Notes: generated from the sequence alone by a model not told the origin. A DNA stretch of 62,940 bases from Ornithinibacillus californiensis (GCF_001038485.1 NZ_LDUE01000070.1:1-62940); one strand, 5' to 3'. Numbered from the stretch's first letter, positions 37,338 to 47,842 are shown. Made by a program: numbers and translations.

Positions 37338-38027
37338 CTAACTATTTGTCGCATTCTTCTCTATTTTAAAGTGATTATTTGAATCGACACGGATTCTATG
37401 ATGTTCTGAGGTTGTAATTTCTAGCGGATATACTGTAGATAATTTATCAGAGAAAATCCACCTTCTGCCAGGCTGATTTAATATAATAAAGATCCCTTTT
37501 TCTTTATCCCCCATAAAATTCAGAGATGTGGAGCTTAATGGCTGATTAAATCTTTCTTCAATACCATTAGCAATCATTTCATTTCCAACCGAAATTGCAT
37601 CTTCTAAGGTCAATCCTATCTCACTAATATTAATAACTTGGTTAATAGAAAATGGTTCCTTTTCTTCCACTGAAGTTGATCTAGCGATGAACTCCACGAT
37701 ATTACCAGAAGGGTCATTAAAATAAAATGCATAGGCATCCATAAATGAAAAGTGAGCCTCATCGTCTCCATCTTCCGTACTTAATTTTACTTTTTCTTTT
37801 GCCCATGATTGTGCCTCATGAAATTTATTTGAAGGAATATTGATGGCAAAATGATAATATGGGGTGCCTCTCACACTCTCTGATGTAAACTCTAACTCGC
37901 TAGAGCCAACTGCAATACGAAAACTAACCTCACTCTCTTTAATTAGAGGAAACTCTAATGTTTCTATATAAAAATCTCTCATCTCTTTGAGACTTGCTGT
38001 ATGTAAAATTACAGATGTTATTTCCAT
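37338..38027 (-). CDS. VOC family protein, extended
   Basis: 229 residues. The N-terminal VOC module (SVILHTASLKEMRDFYIETL through YAFYFNDPSGNIVEFI, about 115 residues) is followed by a second half without a clear VOC repeat. Similar to B. subtilis glyoxalase-like proteins of unknown role. AGGGGG precedes the ATG. Confidence 0.78.
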   Translation of the reverse strand: MEITSVILHTASLKEMRDFYIETLEFPLIKESEVSFRIAVGSSELEFTSESVRGTPYYHFAINIPSNKFHEAQSWAKEKVKLSTEDGDDEAHFSFMDAYAFYFNDPSGNIVEFIARSTSVEEKEPFSINQVINISEIGLTLEDAISVGNEMIANGIEERFNQPLSSTSLNFMGDKEKGIFIILNQPGRRWIFSDKLSTVYPLEITTSEHHRIRVDSNNHFKIEKNATNS

Positions 38028-38326
38028 TATTATCTACCCCCTTGTTTTTCTGAAACTATCTGTCACTATCAATGTACTATATATGTATAGATAACTAAAA
38101 TACCAATTTCAAATCCCATTATATAACTTATACTTATACATATCATTTTTTATTGTAATAGTAATTTACAAAATACCTGTGTAAAACCATTACATACCAA
38201 TCAAAAATATAAGATTTATTACCAAATTCTAGGGGTGATAATAATGAGCATCATCTAGTCCGCAACTAATAAACAACAAAAACACCAGAAATCTTAAGTT
38301 TCTGGTGTTTACTATGCTGTGTGAAA
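38028..38326. other. Intergenic region without a gene
   Basis: AT-rich. It contains a ribosome-binding-like AGGGGTG followed by only a four-codon frame near 38244, and the terminator at 38280-38310. I see no gene. Confidence 0.6.
38280..38310 (-). terminator. Terminator of the DUF4256 gene
   Basis: AAACACCAGAAA and TTTCTGGTGTTT pair perfectly around a 7-base loop. Confidence 0.85.
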
Positions 38327-38908
38327 TTAAACTCTTAACGAGCCACGGAATCCTCTGGCACCATAATAAGAATCTGCTCCGTTATGATAGACGAAGACAT
38401 GACCATAGCGATAATCGCAAAAAATTGCTCCGCCAAGTTTTCTAATATCGTCTGGAGTTTGTACCCAACTTGAAGTTTTCAAATCGAAGTTGCCAAGTTC
38501 CTGCAACGAACGGTATTGTTCTTCTGTCAACATCTCAATACCCATAGCATTCGCCACATCCATCGCACTATTTTCTGGTTTATGCTTTTTCCTTGCCTCT
38601 AACGCCTCGCGATCATAACAAATGCTTCTGCGACCTTTAGGGCTTTCCTTTGAGCAATCAAAGAAAATGTATTCGTCCTTTTCTTTATCATAATCAACAA
38701 CATCCGGTTCGCCTTCCGTTCTTTCCATCTCATAAAGCGACCATAGTTTTTCTGGAATAGCTTCAAGCTTTTCCTGAACCTTATCCCATTCCAACTCCTC
38801 ATGACGTTGCATATTAGATTCAAAACGAGCTTTTAGGGCTCTAATTAAATCTTCACGCTGCTCTTGAGTCAATTCCTTTTCGTTCATGGCTTTAGTCTTC
38901 TCAGGCAT
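38327..38908 (-). CDS. DUF4256 protein
   Basis: 193 residues. Family-like segments are ALKARFESNMQRHEELEW, YDKEKDEYIFFDCSKESPKG, SLQELGNFDLKTSSW and VFVYHNGADSYYGARGFRG, the last at the extreme C-terminus. Cytosolic, no membrane segment, function unknown. AGGAGG lies six bases before the ATG. Confidence 0.8.
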   Translation of the reverse strand: MPEKTKAMNEKELTQEQREDLIRALKARFESNMQRHEELEWDKVQEKLEAIPEKLWSLYEMERTEGEPDVVDYDKEKDEYIFFDCSKESPKGRRSICYDREALEARKKHKPENSAMDVANAMGIEMLTEEQYRSLQELGNFDLKTSSWVQTPDDIRKLGGAIFCDYRYGHVFVYHNGADSYYGARGFRGSLRV

Positions 38909-39266
38909 GTTTTTCCTCCTTATTTTTTCAGCTATTTGAGTTCATTCTACATAAATAATTAAATGAAGTAAATCCATACCTTAGGGAGTGTAATTTTATA
39001 ATTATGCCAAAATAAAAAAAGACTGAATTTGTCCAATTACATTATAGTTCGTTAATATAGAATGCTTATATAACAAGTGATTTACGCTTCTCTGCAACCA
39101 AAGTATTTACATTATAGCTTTACCCGTTCTGAATAAGAAGCCTAATTGTTTTAATTAAACAATTAGGCTCTCCTGCATTGTCCAACCTTCACCTTCAAAG
39201 TCCTTAAACGGAATTTCCTCATACCGCAAATCTTCCGATTGTCCCCTTAAAGAACCGTCCCCATAC
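38909..39266. other. Intergenic region with possible gene remnant
   Basis: Between the DUF4256 gene and the permease. On the minus strand directly after the permease stop, a frame of about 36 codons (39156-39265) reads ...SEDLRYEEIPFKDFEGEG... and stops inside a hairpin. It has no start codon or ribosome binding site, so it may be the relic of a gene end. A GGGGACGGTTCTTT motif lies at its start. Confidence 0.35.
39139..39169. terminator. Hairpin downstream of module B permease
   Basis: AGCCTAATTGTTT pairs with AAACAATTAGGCT around a 5-base loop. The minus-strand tail is only moderately T-rich. Confidence 0.65.
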
Positions 39267-42200
39267 TTACTCTTCAAACCTAATCAAAACTCCATAGCCG
39301 AGGGTACTATTTTTCAATACTAACCCGTAGTTTTCTATTTCTTCAGGTACTATAAATTCTAGAACGGCACGCATTTTTCCATCTTCACGTTCAAGCAACC
39401 ATTCTTCGTTCTCCCATCCTTCTACTTCTAATATGGTCACTTTTTCTGGAGAATAGGATTCTTCACCGTTAATCAGTGTGAAGTTACGTTTTGGTTGAAT
39501 ATCGTAATCGGTATCACGTACTTCAAATGTAAACTCGATTGCGACAGGTTTCATTCCTGATTCGGATATGGCTAAAGTACTTTCCACTTCTTTTGCTGCG
39601 TAGAAAAACTGACCACCCCATCCAACATCTTCACTCGTTTGACTGGAGTTAAACGCGAACAAATAATCATCCACACCGATTAGGTTAATCTCGTCATCCG
39701 CATCATCCTCGTTTTCATTTTGGTCACCCGTATCCTTTGGTTCCGTAACCGAAACTTCTCCTTCTGTTGGGTTGAATGCATGCTCAAATTCACTTGCCTC
39801 TTTGGCTTGTTCAATATTAGGAGCAACCTTGATCATCGTCATCAAAAAGGTCCCCACTAATAAAACAGATGTTGAAATGACAACCCATTTTAATCGTTTT
39901 TCCACTGCTTTCCGATTGGTAATATTTCCACCCATCCCTTGATTTGGAGTCATTCGAACGGCTCGTTCCGCTGGGAAGATTGTTCCAATAATCCCGATCA
40001 CCACCGGGATTAATCCAGTTGCTAAAATAAATCCAATTTCTTCTGTAGGGAAAGCTCCATATAGTCCCCACATGATTAAAAATGCAAGGCTTAGACCGAT
40101 TAATGCAGCAAATAATCCACTAAAGACTCCTTCGGCCAAGATTAATCTACGAATACTCCACCTTTTCCATCCAATAGCCTGTAGTAGTGAAATTTCCTCG
40201 CGCCTTTCGGATACATTTTGCCACATGATCTCCGCTGTCGTTAAAATGGCAATGACTAAGGATACGAGGATCGCAACGTAATGGGCTGGTCCTATTTCTA
40301 ATGCAACATATTCTCCTAGTAAAGAGGTGTACATAATGCCTCGTAATCGGAATGTAATGTATAAAAACACAGCCAAGAGAGCCGTTGGTAACGATATCGA
40401 AATAACCGATAGAAAACTTCTCTTCCATTTTCCAATAAAATGATTAAAAGCCATTCGATTAATTCCTTTAGTTTGAAAAATCCGCTTACTGTTAACCGAA
40501 ATTTCTCCAGTACGCATTGCTTCATAAGGAGAAATATTACGGGTTAATAGCATTGGTATGAATGATCCGAACACATATACAATGAACCCAAATAACCCAG
40601 TCCACAAGAATCGATTAAAGGATATGGTTGCATCACTCGAAATATAAACAAATCCGAGCATCATCCAAGAAGTTACCGCCACAAAAATACCGATTATACT
40701 AGATTCTAAGAATAATAACCGACTCAACTGCCTTGGTCGCCAACCAACTGAAAGTAATACAGCAAATTCTTTTCTTCTAGCAAGTAAGTTGACAATTCCA
40801 GAAGCCCAAACATAGACAATTGCAACAGCAATGACACTGCCAACGACACCGGAAAAGCCAATTTTTGTTTCCTTAAATATTGAAATGGAAGAACCGATAT
40901 TTACCCATGGTTGCTGTAACCACCCAATATCCTCCCCTCCATTTAATCCCGGAACATAAGAGAGCGCTAATTGTGGAGATGAACCAAGCGTGATATCCGT
41001 TATAAGACCTGTTCTATTCTCAATCTCACTAGCAACTTGTTCTAATATTGCTTGACTTTCATCACTTAAATCCGCAACTCCTGCAACTTTAATGCGGATT
41101 GCCGAAATCGGCTTTTCACCAAGTATATTTGCAGCTGCCTCTATCGTCGTTAACATTCCTGGTGGATCGGTTAAAAAACTATATGGATCCCCTGTAGGCA
41201 TTAATTGTTTTGGTGGATTGATTGGATTTCCACCTACATCCATGACATACTCAGCACTTGCCGGACGATAGGTTTCCATTGGCAACTCCGATGTTGGATC
41301 CATCGAAATTGCTAAATTACTGGCTTCGTAAAATCCAATCCAGTTTGGCTTCATACGTGGTAAATCCAAGTAGTTCTCTGCGATTAATATTGGCTCTCGA
41401 AATGTGTCCTTATTCTTATAGACTCCCACAGCATCATCACTATTTTGAAAAGGAACGACTTGATAGGTATATGGCCATCGATCGGCATAAGGGCTTGAGA
41501 TTTCTTGATACACTAGCGGGCTCGGCTTAAACACAATGCCTGATACATCTTCATCTACGTGAGAAGTAATTTCTAGTGGATCCTCAACTTCACTCTTTTC
41601 CTCTTCGTTTTCCTCTAATACGATAACCTCTCCCGTTTCCCAATCTACTCCAGTCATCCTGTTAATAAACGCATGAAACGTCTCTTTTCCAGTAACGGAA
41701 AATGTGTCGACTACTTCACCACTTAATGTGTCCAGATAGTCTTCTCCGCCATTTTCCCTTACTTTATTCATTACGGCATCTGCATTCTCTTCATTAATTT
41801 CGATGTCCAATTTTTCAAATGTAATCTGTTCCAATTTATCCACGTAAGCTGTTTGATTAACAATAATTGGAATTTCGTGATACCCTTTGTCTTCATCGAA
41901 ATAATACGTATCACTATCAACAAAATACCTACTGGTTCCTAATTCCATGATGGCTTCATCTAATCCAACTAACTTCGCTTCCTGTTCAGGATCAATTCCG
42001 GCCAAAAGGGACTGACCATCAACTAACCAATCTAGATACGGGGCAGCAACCCCATATTCCGACCCCTTATTTCTAAGATCCCAAACGTTAATTGGGAAGT
42101 AGTAATTTCTTATTTCTGTTTCCTCTCCTATTCCATTATTTACCGTTGTCTTCATTATTCTTCTATAAATACCTGGCTCCGATAATTTAACTTGGCCATA

Positions 42201-42554
42201 ATTCACTGAATATGATGTATATCCGAGCATCGCAATCGGAGCTGCAACCTCTATACCCGGGATAGCTTTAATTGTTTCATATTGTTCAAGACTAATTCCC
42301 CCACTTAAGCCACTTAAGTAGTTAGGCTCTAACAACTTTTTATCCTCGGTCACACTCCGGGTTCCTTCAGGTCGAACCACAATATCATATGAAGCAGTCC
42401 ATCGCTTTTGTAGTGTATCAACAATGGTTCCTTTATTCGTTTCTGATAAACCAATCAAATATGTTAAACCAGCACTAACAATAAAAGCTCCGATAATAAG
42501 TAAAATAAACCGTTCCTTTCGCCTCCACCAATTTTGCCAAATAAAGCGAATCAT
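39267..42554 (-). CDS. FtsX-like ABC transporter permease, module B
   Basis: 1,095 residues, paralogue of the permease at 28379. The first 115 residues, the 340-565 region and the helix-rich core (about 565-925) are almost the same in both. The extracellular stretch at about 120-330 and the C-terminal domain after about 925 differ strongly. The ATG overlaps the ATPase stop. It presumably exports or senses a related but not identical ligand; the substrate is unknown. Confidence 0.85.
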   Translation of the reverse strand: MIRFIWQNWWRRKERFILLIIGAFIVSAGLTYLIGLSETNKGTIVDTLQKRWTASYDIVVRPEGTRSVTEDKKLLEPNYLSGLSGGISLEQYETIKAIPGIEVAAPIAMLGYTSYSVNYGQVKLSEPGIYRRIMKTTVNNGIGEETEIRNYYFPINVWDLRNKGSEYGVAAPYLDWLVDGQSLLAGIDPEQEAKLVGLDEAIMELGTSRYFVDSDTYYFDEDKGYHEIPIIVNQTAYVDKLEQITFEKLDIEINEENADAVMNKVRENGGEDYLDTLSGEVVDTFSVTGKETFHAFINRMTGVDWETGEVIVLEENEEEKSEVEDPLEITSHVDEDVSGIVFKPSPLVYQEISSPYADRWPYTYQVVPFQNSDDAVGVYKNKDTFREPILIAENYLDLPRMKPNWIGFYEASNLAISMDPTSELPMETYRPASAEYVMDVGGNPINPPKQLMPTGDPYSFLTDPPGMLTTIEAAANILGEKPISAIRIKVAGVADLSDESQAILEQVASEIENRTGLITDITLGSSPQLALSYVPGLNGGEDIGWLQQPWVNIGSSISIFKETKIGFSGVVGSVIAVAIVYVWASGIVNLLARRKEFAVLLSVGWRPRQLSRLLFLESSIIGIFVAVTSWMMLGFVYISSDATISFNRFLWTGLFGFIVYVFGSFIPMLLTRNISPYEAMRTGEISVNSKRIFQTKGINRMAFNHFIGKWKRSFLSVISISLPTALLAVFLYITFRLRGIMYTSLLGEYVALEIGPAHYVAILVSLVIAILTTAEIMWQNVSERREEISLLQAIGWKRWSIRRLILAEGVFSGLFAALIGLSLAFLIMWGLYGAFPTEEIGFILATGLIPVVIGIIGTIFPAERAVRMTPNQGMGGNITNRKAVEKRLKWVVISTSVLLVGTFLMTMIKVAPNIEQAKEASEFEHAFNPTEGEVSVTEPKDTGDQNENEDDADDEINLIGVDDYLFAFNSSQTSEDVGWGGQFFYAAKEVESTLAISESGMKPVAIEFTFEVRDTDYDIQPKRNFTLINGEESYSPEKVTILEVEGWENEEWLLEREDGKMRAVLEFIVPEEIENYGLVLKNSTLGYGVLIRFEE

Positions 42555-43243
42555 TGTGTTACACCCACTTTATCCGAAATCACAACACCATCTTTCATTG
42601 AAATAATACGATTTGCTTTGGCAGCAAGTGCTGGATCATGGGTTACAAATAAGACCCCACATCCTTCTTGCTCATTTAGTTCTTTTAATAAATCATAAAT
42701 CCGTTCTCCTGTTTCTGTATCCAAGTTACCAGTCGGCTCATCGGCAAGTAACCAACTTGGTTTATGTACAATTGCTCGGGCTATTGCCACACGTTGTTGT
42801 TGTCCCCCTGATAATTGTGATGGAAGTGAATTCATTTTATCTTGAAGCCCAACTTGCTCTAATACTTCTTTTGCTCGCTCTAATTTATTGTAAGGGACTT
42901 TTCTGGAAAACAATGGAGTGAGGACATTTTCTAATGAAGTTAAAGTAGGAAGTAGATGAAATTGTTGAAAGATGAAGCCTATCTCTTGGAAGCGAAAATC
43001 TGCTATTTTACTTTTACTCTTTTTTAAAATCTCTTCACCATCATAAGTGATTGAACCTTCGCTAGGCTTGTCTAGGGTACCAAGAAGGCTTAGTAAAGTA
43101 GATTTTCCAGAACCAGATGGGCCAATGATGGCAGAAAACTCTCCTTTTTCAAACCCCAAATCAACATTCTTTAATGCGATTGTTTTTGTTCCATCACCTT
43201 TAAACGACTTCTCAACATGCTGACATATTATCTTTTGAATCAA
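42551..43243 (-). CDS. ABC transporter ATPase (MacB/LolD type), module B
   Basis: 230 residues, nearly identical to the module A ATPase, with the same Walker A, Q-loop [16 protein letters not shown] and ADEPTGNLD. The open frame reaches 43291, but the conserved GGGGAGCAAT-TTG context shared with module A places the start at TTG 43243; the upstream extension is not in the same frame in module A. Confidence 0.92.
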   Translation of the reverse strand: MIQKIICQHVEKSFKGDGTKTIALKNVDLGFEKGEFSAIIGPSGSGKSTLLSLLGTLDKPSEGSITYDGEEILKKSKSKIADFRFQEIGFIFQQFHLLPTLTSLENVLTPLFSRKVPYNKLERAKEVLEQVGLQDKMNSLPSQLSGGQQQRVAIARAIVHKPSWLLADEPTGNLDTETGERIYDLLKELNEQEGCGVLFVTHDPALAAKANRIISMKDGVVISDKVGVTQ

Positions 43244-43370
43244 ATTGCTCCCCTCTTTCATACATAATCTTTTTTTATTTATCATTACCATACACTATAT
43301 TACAAAAATATGTCAATTGTTTTTTGACTTTTCAGATAACTTTCTGAACACCAATATCAAACTCTTTTGG

Positions 43371-43612
43371 CACTTACCGTCATTATTTACAAATTACCAC
43401 CTTACTTTGTAATTTACCTACTTGATTGTTCTATTACAGCATCCGTTATTTTAAACTTCCCCATTAAGTACATTACTTCGCAAACGCCCATTTATATAAT
43501 AAATGACCAAATAAAACAAGGGATAAAGTTTATTACTCTATCCCTTTAGACACTTACCAACTTTAATTGTGATTTAGCATACTTATTTGCAATTTCCCAA
43601 CTTAATTGCACA
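43371..43612. repeat. Intergenic region with imperfect ~20-bp periodic repeats
   Basis: Two blocks (about 43371-43431 and 43551-43612) each hold three degenerate units of 20-22 bases with the pattern (A/C)TTACC-N-ACTT-N3-TTG. No gene is visible between glmS and the module B ATPase. Confidence 0.4.
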
Positions 43613-43642
43613 TAGACAATTCAGCTTGGAGCCTGATTATTT

Positions 43643-45445
43643 CTATTCCACCGTAACACTCTTAGCCAAATTACGTGGCTTATCAACATCTGCACCACGA
43701 TGTAGTGCTGCGTAATAAGCAATAATTTGTAATGGTATTACTGTTGCTAGTGGTGTTAATAACTCATGCACTGCTGGAATAACAAATGCATCATCGTCTT
43801 GCTCCAGACCTTTCATACTTATAATCAGGTCACTAGCGCCACGTGCAACTACTTCTTGAACGTTTCCACGGATGTGGTAATTAACAGCTTTCTGTGTAAC
43901 TAGTGCTACAACTGGAGTACCTTTTTCAATTAACGCAATGGTACCATGTTTTAATTCCCCACCTGCAAAGCCTTCCGCTTGAATATACGAAATTTCTTTA
44001 AGCTTCAGTGCACCTTCTAAGGAAACATAATAATCCATACTACGGCCAATGAAGAAGGCATTACGGGTCGTATCTAGATACTCTTTTGTTAACGCTTCAA
44101 GCTCTTCTTTTTGTGCGGTTAGTACATCCATTGCATTTGCAACAATCGCTAATTCTTGCATTAAATCAAAGTCTAATTCAATACCTTTTGCATGCGCTGT
44201 ATCTGCAGCTAATATAGCAAGAACTGCAATTTGTGCTGTGTATGCTTTTGTAGATGCTACAGCGATTTCAGGTCCTGCATAAAGGTGTAGTGTATAATCT
44301 GCTTCACGAGAAAGGGTGGACCCTGGCACGTTCGTAATCGTTAGTGCTGGATATCCCATTTCTTTAACTTTTACTAATACGGTACGACTATCGGCTGTTT
44401 CTCCACTTTGAGAAATAAAGATGAATAATGGTTTCTCTGATAACAATGGCATGTTATAAGAGAACTCACTAGATACATGAACTTCCACTGGAACGTTGGC
44501 TAATTTTTCAATTAGGTTCTTTCCAACCAATCCAGCATGGTAGCTAGTTCCAGCTGCAATAATATAAATACGGTCACAAGCCTTCATAGCAGCTCGAATA
44601 TCTTCATCCAACTTCAGTTCATTATCATCATTTTGATATTCTTTGATGATTTTGCGCATCACGATGGGCTGTTCATCAATTTCCTTCAGCATGAAGTGTG
44701 GATACGTACCTTTTTCAATATCACTTGCATCGATTTGTGCCGTGTAAGATTCACGTTCAACAACGGTTCCATCAAGCTTTTGAATCGTTACAGCGTCACG
44801 TTTTACGATAACAATTTCCTTATCATGGATTTCTTGATATTGATCGGTAACCTTTAATGTTGCCATTGCATCACTTGCTACAACATTGAAATCATTGCCT
44901 AATCCCACTAATAATGGACTTTTATTTTTAGATACATAAAGTGTATCAGCGTCCTCATTGTCAATCATAGCAATTGCATACGAACCCTTTACAAGTTCCA
45001 TTGCTTTACGAAAACTGTTTAACGTATCTTGTTCTGTTTCATAAATTTTTTCGATTAATTGAACGATTACCTCTGTATCGGTTTCACTTTTAAAATCTAC
45101 ATCTTGAAGAAACTCACGCTTTAATTCTTGGTAATTTTCAATAACACCATTGTGTACAAGTGTGAATCGACCTGAATTACTTTGGTGAGGGTGGGCATTA
45201 TCTGCACTTGGTTCCCCATGCGTTGCCCACCGTGTATGACCAATTCCCATCGTTGCATGAACGCTTTCATCAACTGTTTCTTTTAAGGTTGCGATACGAC
45301 CTTTTACTTTGAAAAGATTTAATCCATTTTCATTTAATAAGGCAATACCCGCAGAATCATATCCACGATATTCTAATTTTTCTAGTCCGTTTAATAATAC
45401 TTCTTTTGAATCTTGTTGTCCGATATATCCTACAATTCCACACAT
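43643..45445 (-). CDS. glmS: Glucosamine-6-phosphate synthase GlmS
   Basis: 600 residues, full length. The N-terminal glutaminase has Cys2 (MCGIVGYIG) and [12 protein letters not shown]. Two SIS domains ([17 protein letters not shown]) form the isomerase half, and the C-terminus ends in the usual LAKSVTVE. It makes glucosamine-6-phosphate from fructose-6-phosphate and glutamine, feeding GlmM and cell-wall synthesis. The leader contains a glmS ribozyme, so excess product causes self-cleavage of its mRNA. Confidence 0.98.
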   Translation of the reverse strand: MCGIVGYIGQQDSKEVLLNGLEKLEYRGYDSAGIALLNENGLNLFKVKGRIATLKETVDESVHATMGIGHTRWATHGEPSADNAHPHQSNSGRFTLVHNGVIENYQELKREFLQDVDFKSETDTEVIVQLIEKIYETEQDTLNSFRKAMELVKGSYAIAMIDNEDADTLYVSKNKSPLLVGLGNDFNVVASDAMATLKVTDQYQEIHDKEIVIVKRDAVTIQKLDGTVVERESYTAQIDASDIEKGTYPHFMLKEIDEQPIVMRKIIKEYQNDDNELKLDEDIRAAMKACDRIYIIAAGTSYHAGLVGKNLIEKLANVPVEVHVSSEFSYNMPLLSEKPLFIFISQSGETADSRTVLVKVKEMGYPALTITNVPGSTLSREADYTLHLYAGPEIAVASTKAYTAQIAVLAILAADTAHAKGIELDFDLMQELAIVANAMDVLTAQKEELEALTKEYLDTTRNAFFIGRSMDYYVSLEGALKLKEISYIQAEGFAGGELKHGTIALIEKGTPVVALVTQKAVNYHIRGNVQEVVARGASDLIISMKGLEQDDDAFVIPAVHELLTPLATVIPLQIIAYYAALHRGADVDKPRNLAKSVTVE

Positions 45446-45464
45446 TTGTTGGTGTTCCTCCTCT

Positions 45465-45528
45465 AAAGGGGCAACAAACGGCCAATGAAAGGATTAATAC
45501 TTTCTACGGGGCGTTTTATTGCCCCTTT
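45465..45528 (-). promoter_or_regulatory. Mutually exclusive hairpins before the glmS ribosome binding site
   Basis: On the RNA, AAAGGGGCAA (45519-45528) can pair with TTGCCCCTTT (45465-45474), 10 bp perfect. The same 5' arm can instead form the local hairpin GGGGC-N8-GCCCC (45508-45525). The distal arm lies next to the GAGGAGG Shine-Dalgarno sequence. Confidence 0.5.
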
Positions 45529-45554
45529 CTCGTGTTTTTTTCTATTCACTCTGC

Positions 45555-45709
45555 ATTTTTTTCCTTTGTGCAATAGGTCACCCTATTGTTTTACGAAAAA
45601 AGCATAACGACTGGAGTGTACAATCGGAAGGCACCCGCCGAAATTCTCGATAACCTTCTTCCTCGTCAACTATTTTCAATTTCCCGGTCAGAAAATAGTT
45701 CAGGCGCTT
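45555..45709 (-). ncRNA. glmS ribozyme/riboswitch
   Basis: Read on the minus strand it begins AGCGCCTGAAC (45698-45708) and continues with GTTGACGAGGAAGAAGGTTATCGA and TTTCGGCGGGTGCC (each recognised as parts of the conserved glmS catalytic core). Cleavage occurs just 5' of the AGCGCC. The 3' boundary is approximate. Glucosamine-6-phosphate is the cofactor. Confidence 0.92.
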
Positions 45710-45897
45710 TATTATTATTTGTCACTATCCTCCTTACTATTTCATGATTCGTCACCCTATTCTTGGCAAACAAAAATAGATACCAAATAATTGTACAAGA
45801 AGAATATATATATGGTCAATGGTAAAGTATGTTAAGGTGACGTGTATTTATTATATGACATATACCTTCATTCGTTAACTTTAAACTCTAAAATAGG

Positions 45898-45934
45898 AAA
45901 AAGGCACATGAATGATTGCTTTCATGTGCCTTTT
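45898..45934 (-). terminator. Terminator of the S9 peptidase gene
   Basis: AAAAAGGCACATGAA pairs with TTCATGTGCCTTTT around an 8-base loop, upstream of glmS on the same strand. Confidence 0.85.
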
Positions 45935-45942
45935 CGCAAAAA

Positions 45943-47733
45943 TTAACCTTGATGTTTCTCAAGGAATTCGAGCATCATATTGTATACTTTAATTTCATTT
46001 TCTTTTTTCGAGAAGCCGTGTCCTTCGTCTTCTAGAACGAGGTACTCTACGTCGCGGCCAAGGTCTTTCAGCTTTTCAACGATTTGATCTGATTCCTCTT
46101 TTACAACACGAGGATCTTTAGCACCTTGAATAACGAGCATAGGTTTTACCATCGTATCGAGATACGTAATCGGTGAATCTTTGATAAAGCGTTCTTTGTC
46201 TCTTTCTGGATCTCCTACCCAACGCTCCATCATCGGTTTCCAATGTGGTGGTACAGAATTTACGAACGTGAATAAATCAGACGGGCCGAAGATATCAACT
46301 ACCGCTTTAAAGTATTCTGGATGACGTCCGTGGAGTAATAATGCCATATAGCCGCCATAACTTCCACCAACAAGGAATAGCTTATCCCGCTTCGTAATGT
46401 TGTTTTCAAATAACCATTCAATACCAGCCACACAATCTAAACGTGGCCCATGTCCCCAATCTTGTTCAACAAGCTTAACAAATGAAGAACCATATCCAGT
46501 GCTTCCTCGGAAATTAGGTGCGAAAATCGTATATCCGCGATTTAAGGCACTCTGGAACATCGCACGGAACATTTTACGTTCCGATGCTTGTGGCCCACCA
46601 TGTGGCCAGAAAATTGTATAGCCATTATCATTTTCAGGATTTGCACGGAATAGTAATGCTTCAATTTCCATATCATCGAACGATTTATACGTAACCACTT
46701 CCGGCTCAACCATTTCTTCTTGACTGACGCCTAGCACACGGTTATTCGTGATAGAAACCCAGTCGTTTCCAGTTGTTGATTTATAGATGTTAAATGGTAC
46801 GGTTGCGCTACGACCTAAAACATATAGGTTTCCTGCTTTTGTAACGACTAATTTTCCCACAACATCAAAGGGTGTAGATAAAGTCTCCAGTGCTTGAGTT
46901 TCTAAATTGTACCGATATAAGACATCCTCGACGCCTTTTTCCGTAGTCATATATAGATAATTATTTTCTTTATCATACTTAATGCCTTCGATACTCTCGT
47001 TATCGATTTGAAATACTGTTTCAAATTCTTTTGAGTCTAAGTTATATTTTGCTACATAGCTATATTCTTGATCGAAGTTTGTGGTAAAATAAATATCTTT
47101 TTCCCCAACAAATACTGGACCACTAGCAACATGAACCTTCTCGGCATCTGGCGTTAAGCTTGTCATGCTATCCCCGTCTTTGACAAACAGCTGAATATAA
47201 GTGTTTGCAAGTAAACGCATATAGACAAAGACATCTTCTTTCTCAGATACAGCCGACAAATATGTCGGACCAGATTCTCCTTCATTTAACAGCGTATCAG
47301 AGTTATCCTCTAAATTACGAACTTTGGCATTAAGAAAGTTAGGATTACCTTCTGATGTTACGTAATAAACTCGTTTGCCATCATCACTTAAATGAGTGAA
47401 GTAATATTTTTCATTTGGTTCACCAGTGATTAACGCTTCTGGCATACCTCCTTCACTTGGCAACGCATAGATCTGGTAGTTCTCATCCCCATCATTATCA
47501 TAACCAGTTAGCACGTAGCGACCCTCTGGGTCAAATTTAATAAAATTGGCAGATTGATCCTTTTGTGCAAATAGGTATGGAAATGTATCTGGAAGGTCCA
47601 TCGCCCATAAATTCATCTTTCCATTTAAATTCGTATTAAATACGATTCGGTCCTCATCTTTACTTACAGCAAAATCCGAAATAACATATGTACGTAAAAA
47701 CTGTTCAACGGTTGGCTTTGAAAAGTTTAGCAT
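45943..47733 (-). CDS. S9 family prolyl oligopeptidase-like peptidase
   Basis: 596 residues. A beta-propeller-like N-terminal domain runs to about 330. The alpha/beta hydrolase domain follows, with nucleophile GGSYGG near residue 460, acid in KDPRV and histidine in DEGHGF. No signal peptide, so cytosolic; it trims short peptides (acylaminoacyl peptidase-like). ATG 47733 has AGGGGG upstream and is preferred to 47748. It sits between glmM and glmS, which are adjacent in B. subtilis. Confidence 0.9.
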   Translation of the reverse strand: MLNFSKPTVEQFLRTYVISDFAVSKDEDRIVFNTNLNGKMNLWAMDLPDTFPYLFAQKDQSANFIKFDPEGRYVLTGYDNDGDENYQIYALPSEGGMPEALITGEPNEKYYFTHLSDDGKRVYYVTSEGNPNFLNAKVRNLEDNSDTLLNEGESGPTYLSAVSEKEDVFVYMRLLANTYIQLFVKDGDSMTSLTPDAEKVHVASGPVFVGEKDIYFTTNFDQEYSYVAKYNLDSKEFETVFQIDNESIEGIKYDKENNYLYMTTEKGVEDVLYRYNLETQALETLSTPFDVVGKLVVTKAGNLYVLGRSATVPFNIYKSTTGNDWVSITNNRVLGVSQEEMVEPEVVTYKSFDDMEIEALLFRANPENDNGYTIFWPHGGPQASERKMFRAMFQSALNRGYTIFAPNFRGSTGYGSSFVKLVEQDWGHGPRLDCVAGIEWLFENNITKRDKLFLVGGSYGGYMALLLHGRHPEYFKAVVDIFGPSDLFTFVNSVPPHWKPMMERWVGDPERDKERFIKDSPITYLDTMVKPMLVIQGAKDPRVVKEESDQIVEKLKDLGRDVEYLVLEDEGHGFSKKENEIKVYNMMLEFLEKHQG

Positions 47734-47842
47734 GCTTTTCCCCCTCATGATTGAATAAAATTTATATTTCTTGTAATAGTATAACTTATTATTATTTATC
47801 TGACAGTTCGGAACCCGAAATTTTTTATATTTTTTTAAGCCA

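Noticed and set aside
38244-38259. Tiny gene after AGGGGTGATAATA
   Set aside because: The frame stops after four codons.
43244-43291. N-terminal extension of the module B ATPase
   Set aside because: The paralogue has the corresponding upstream bases in another frame, while the TTG context is conserved.
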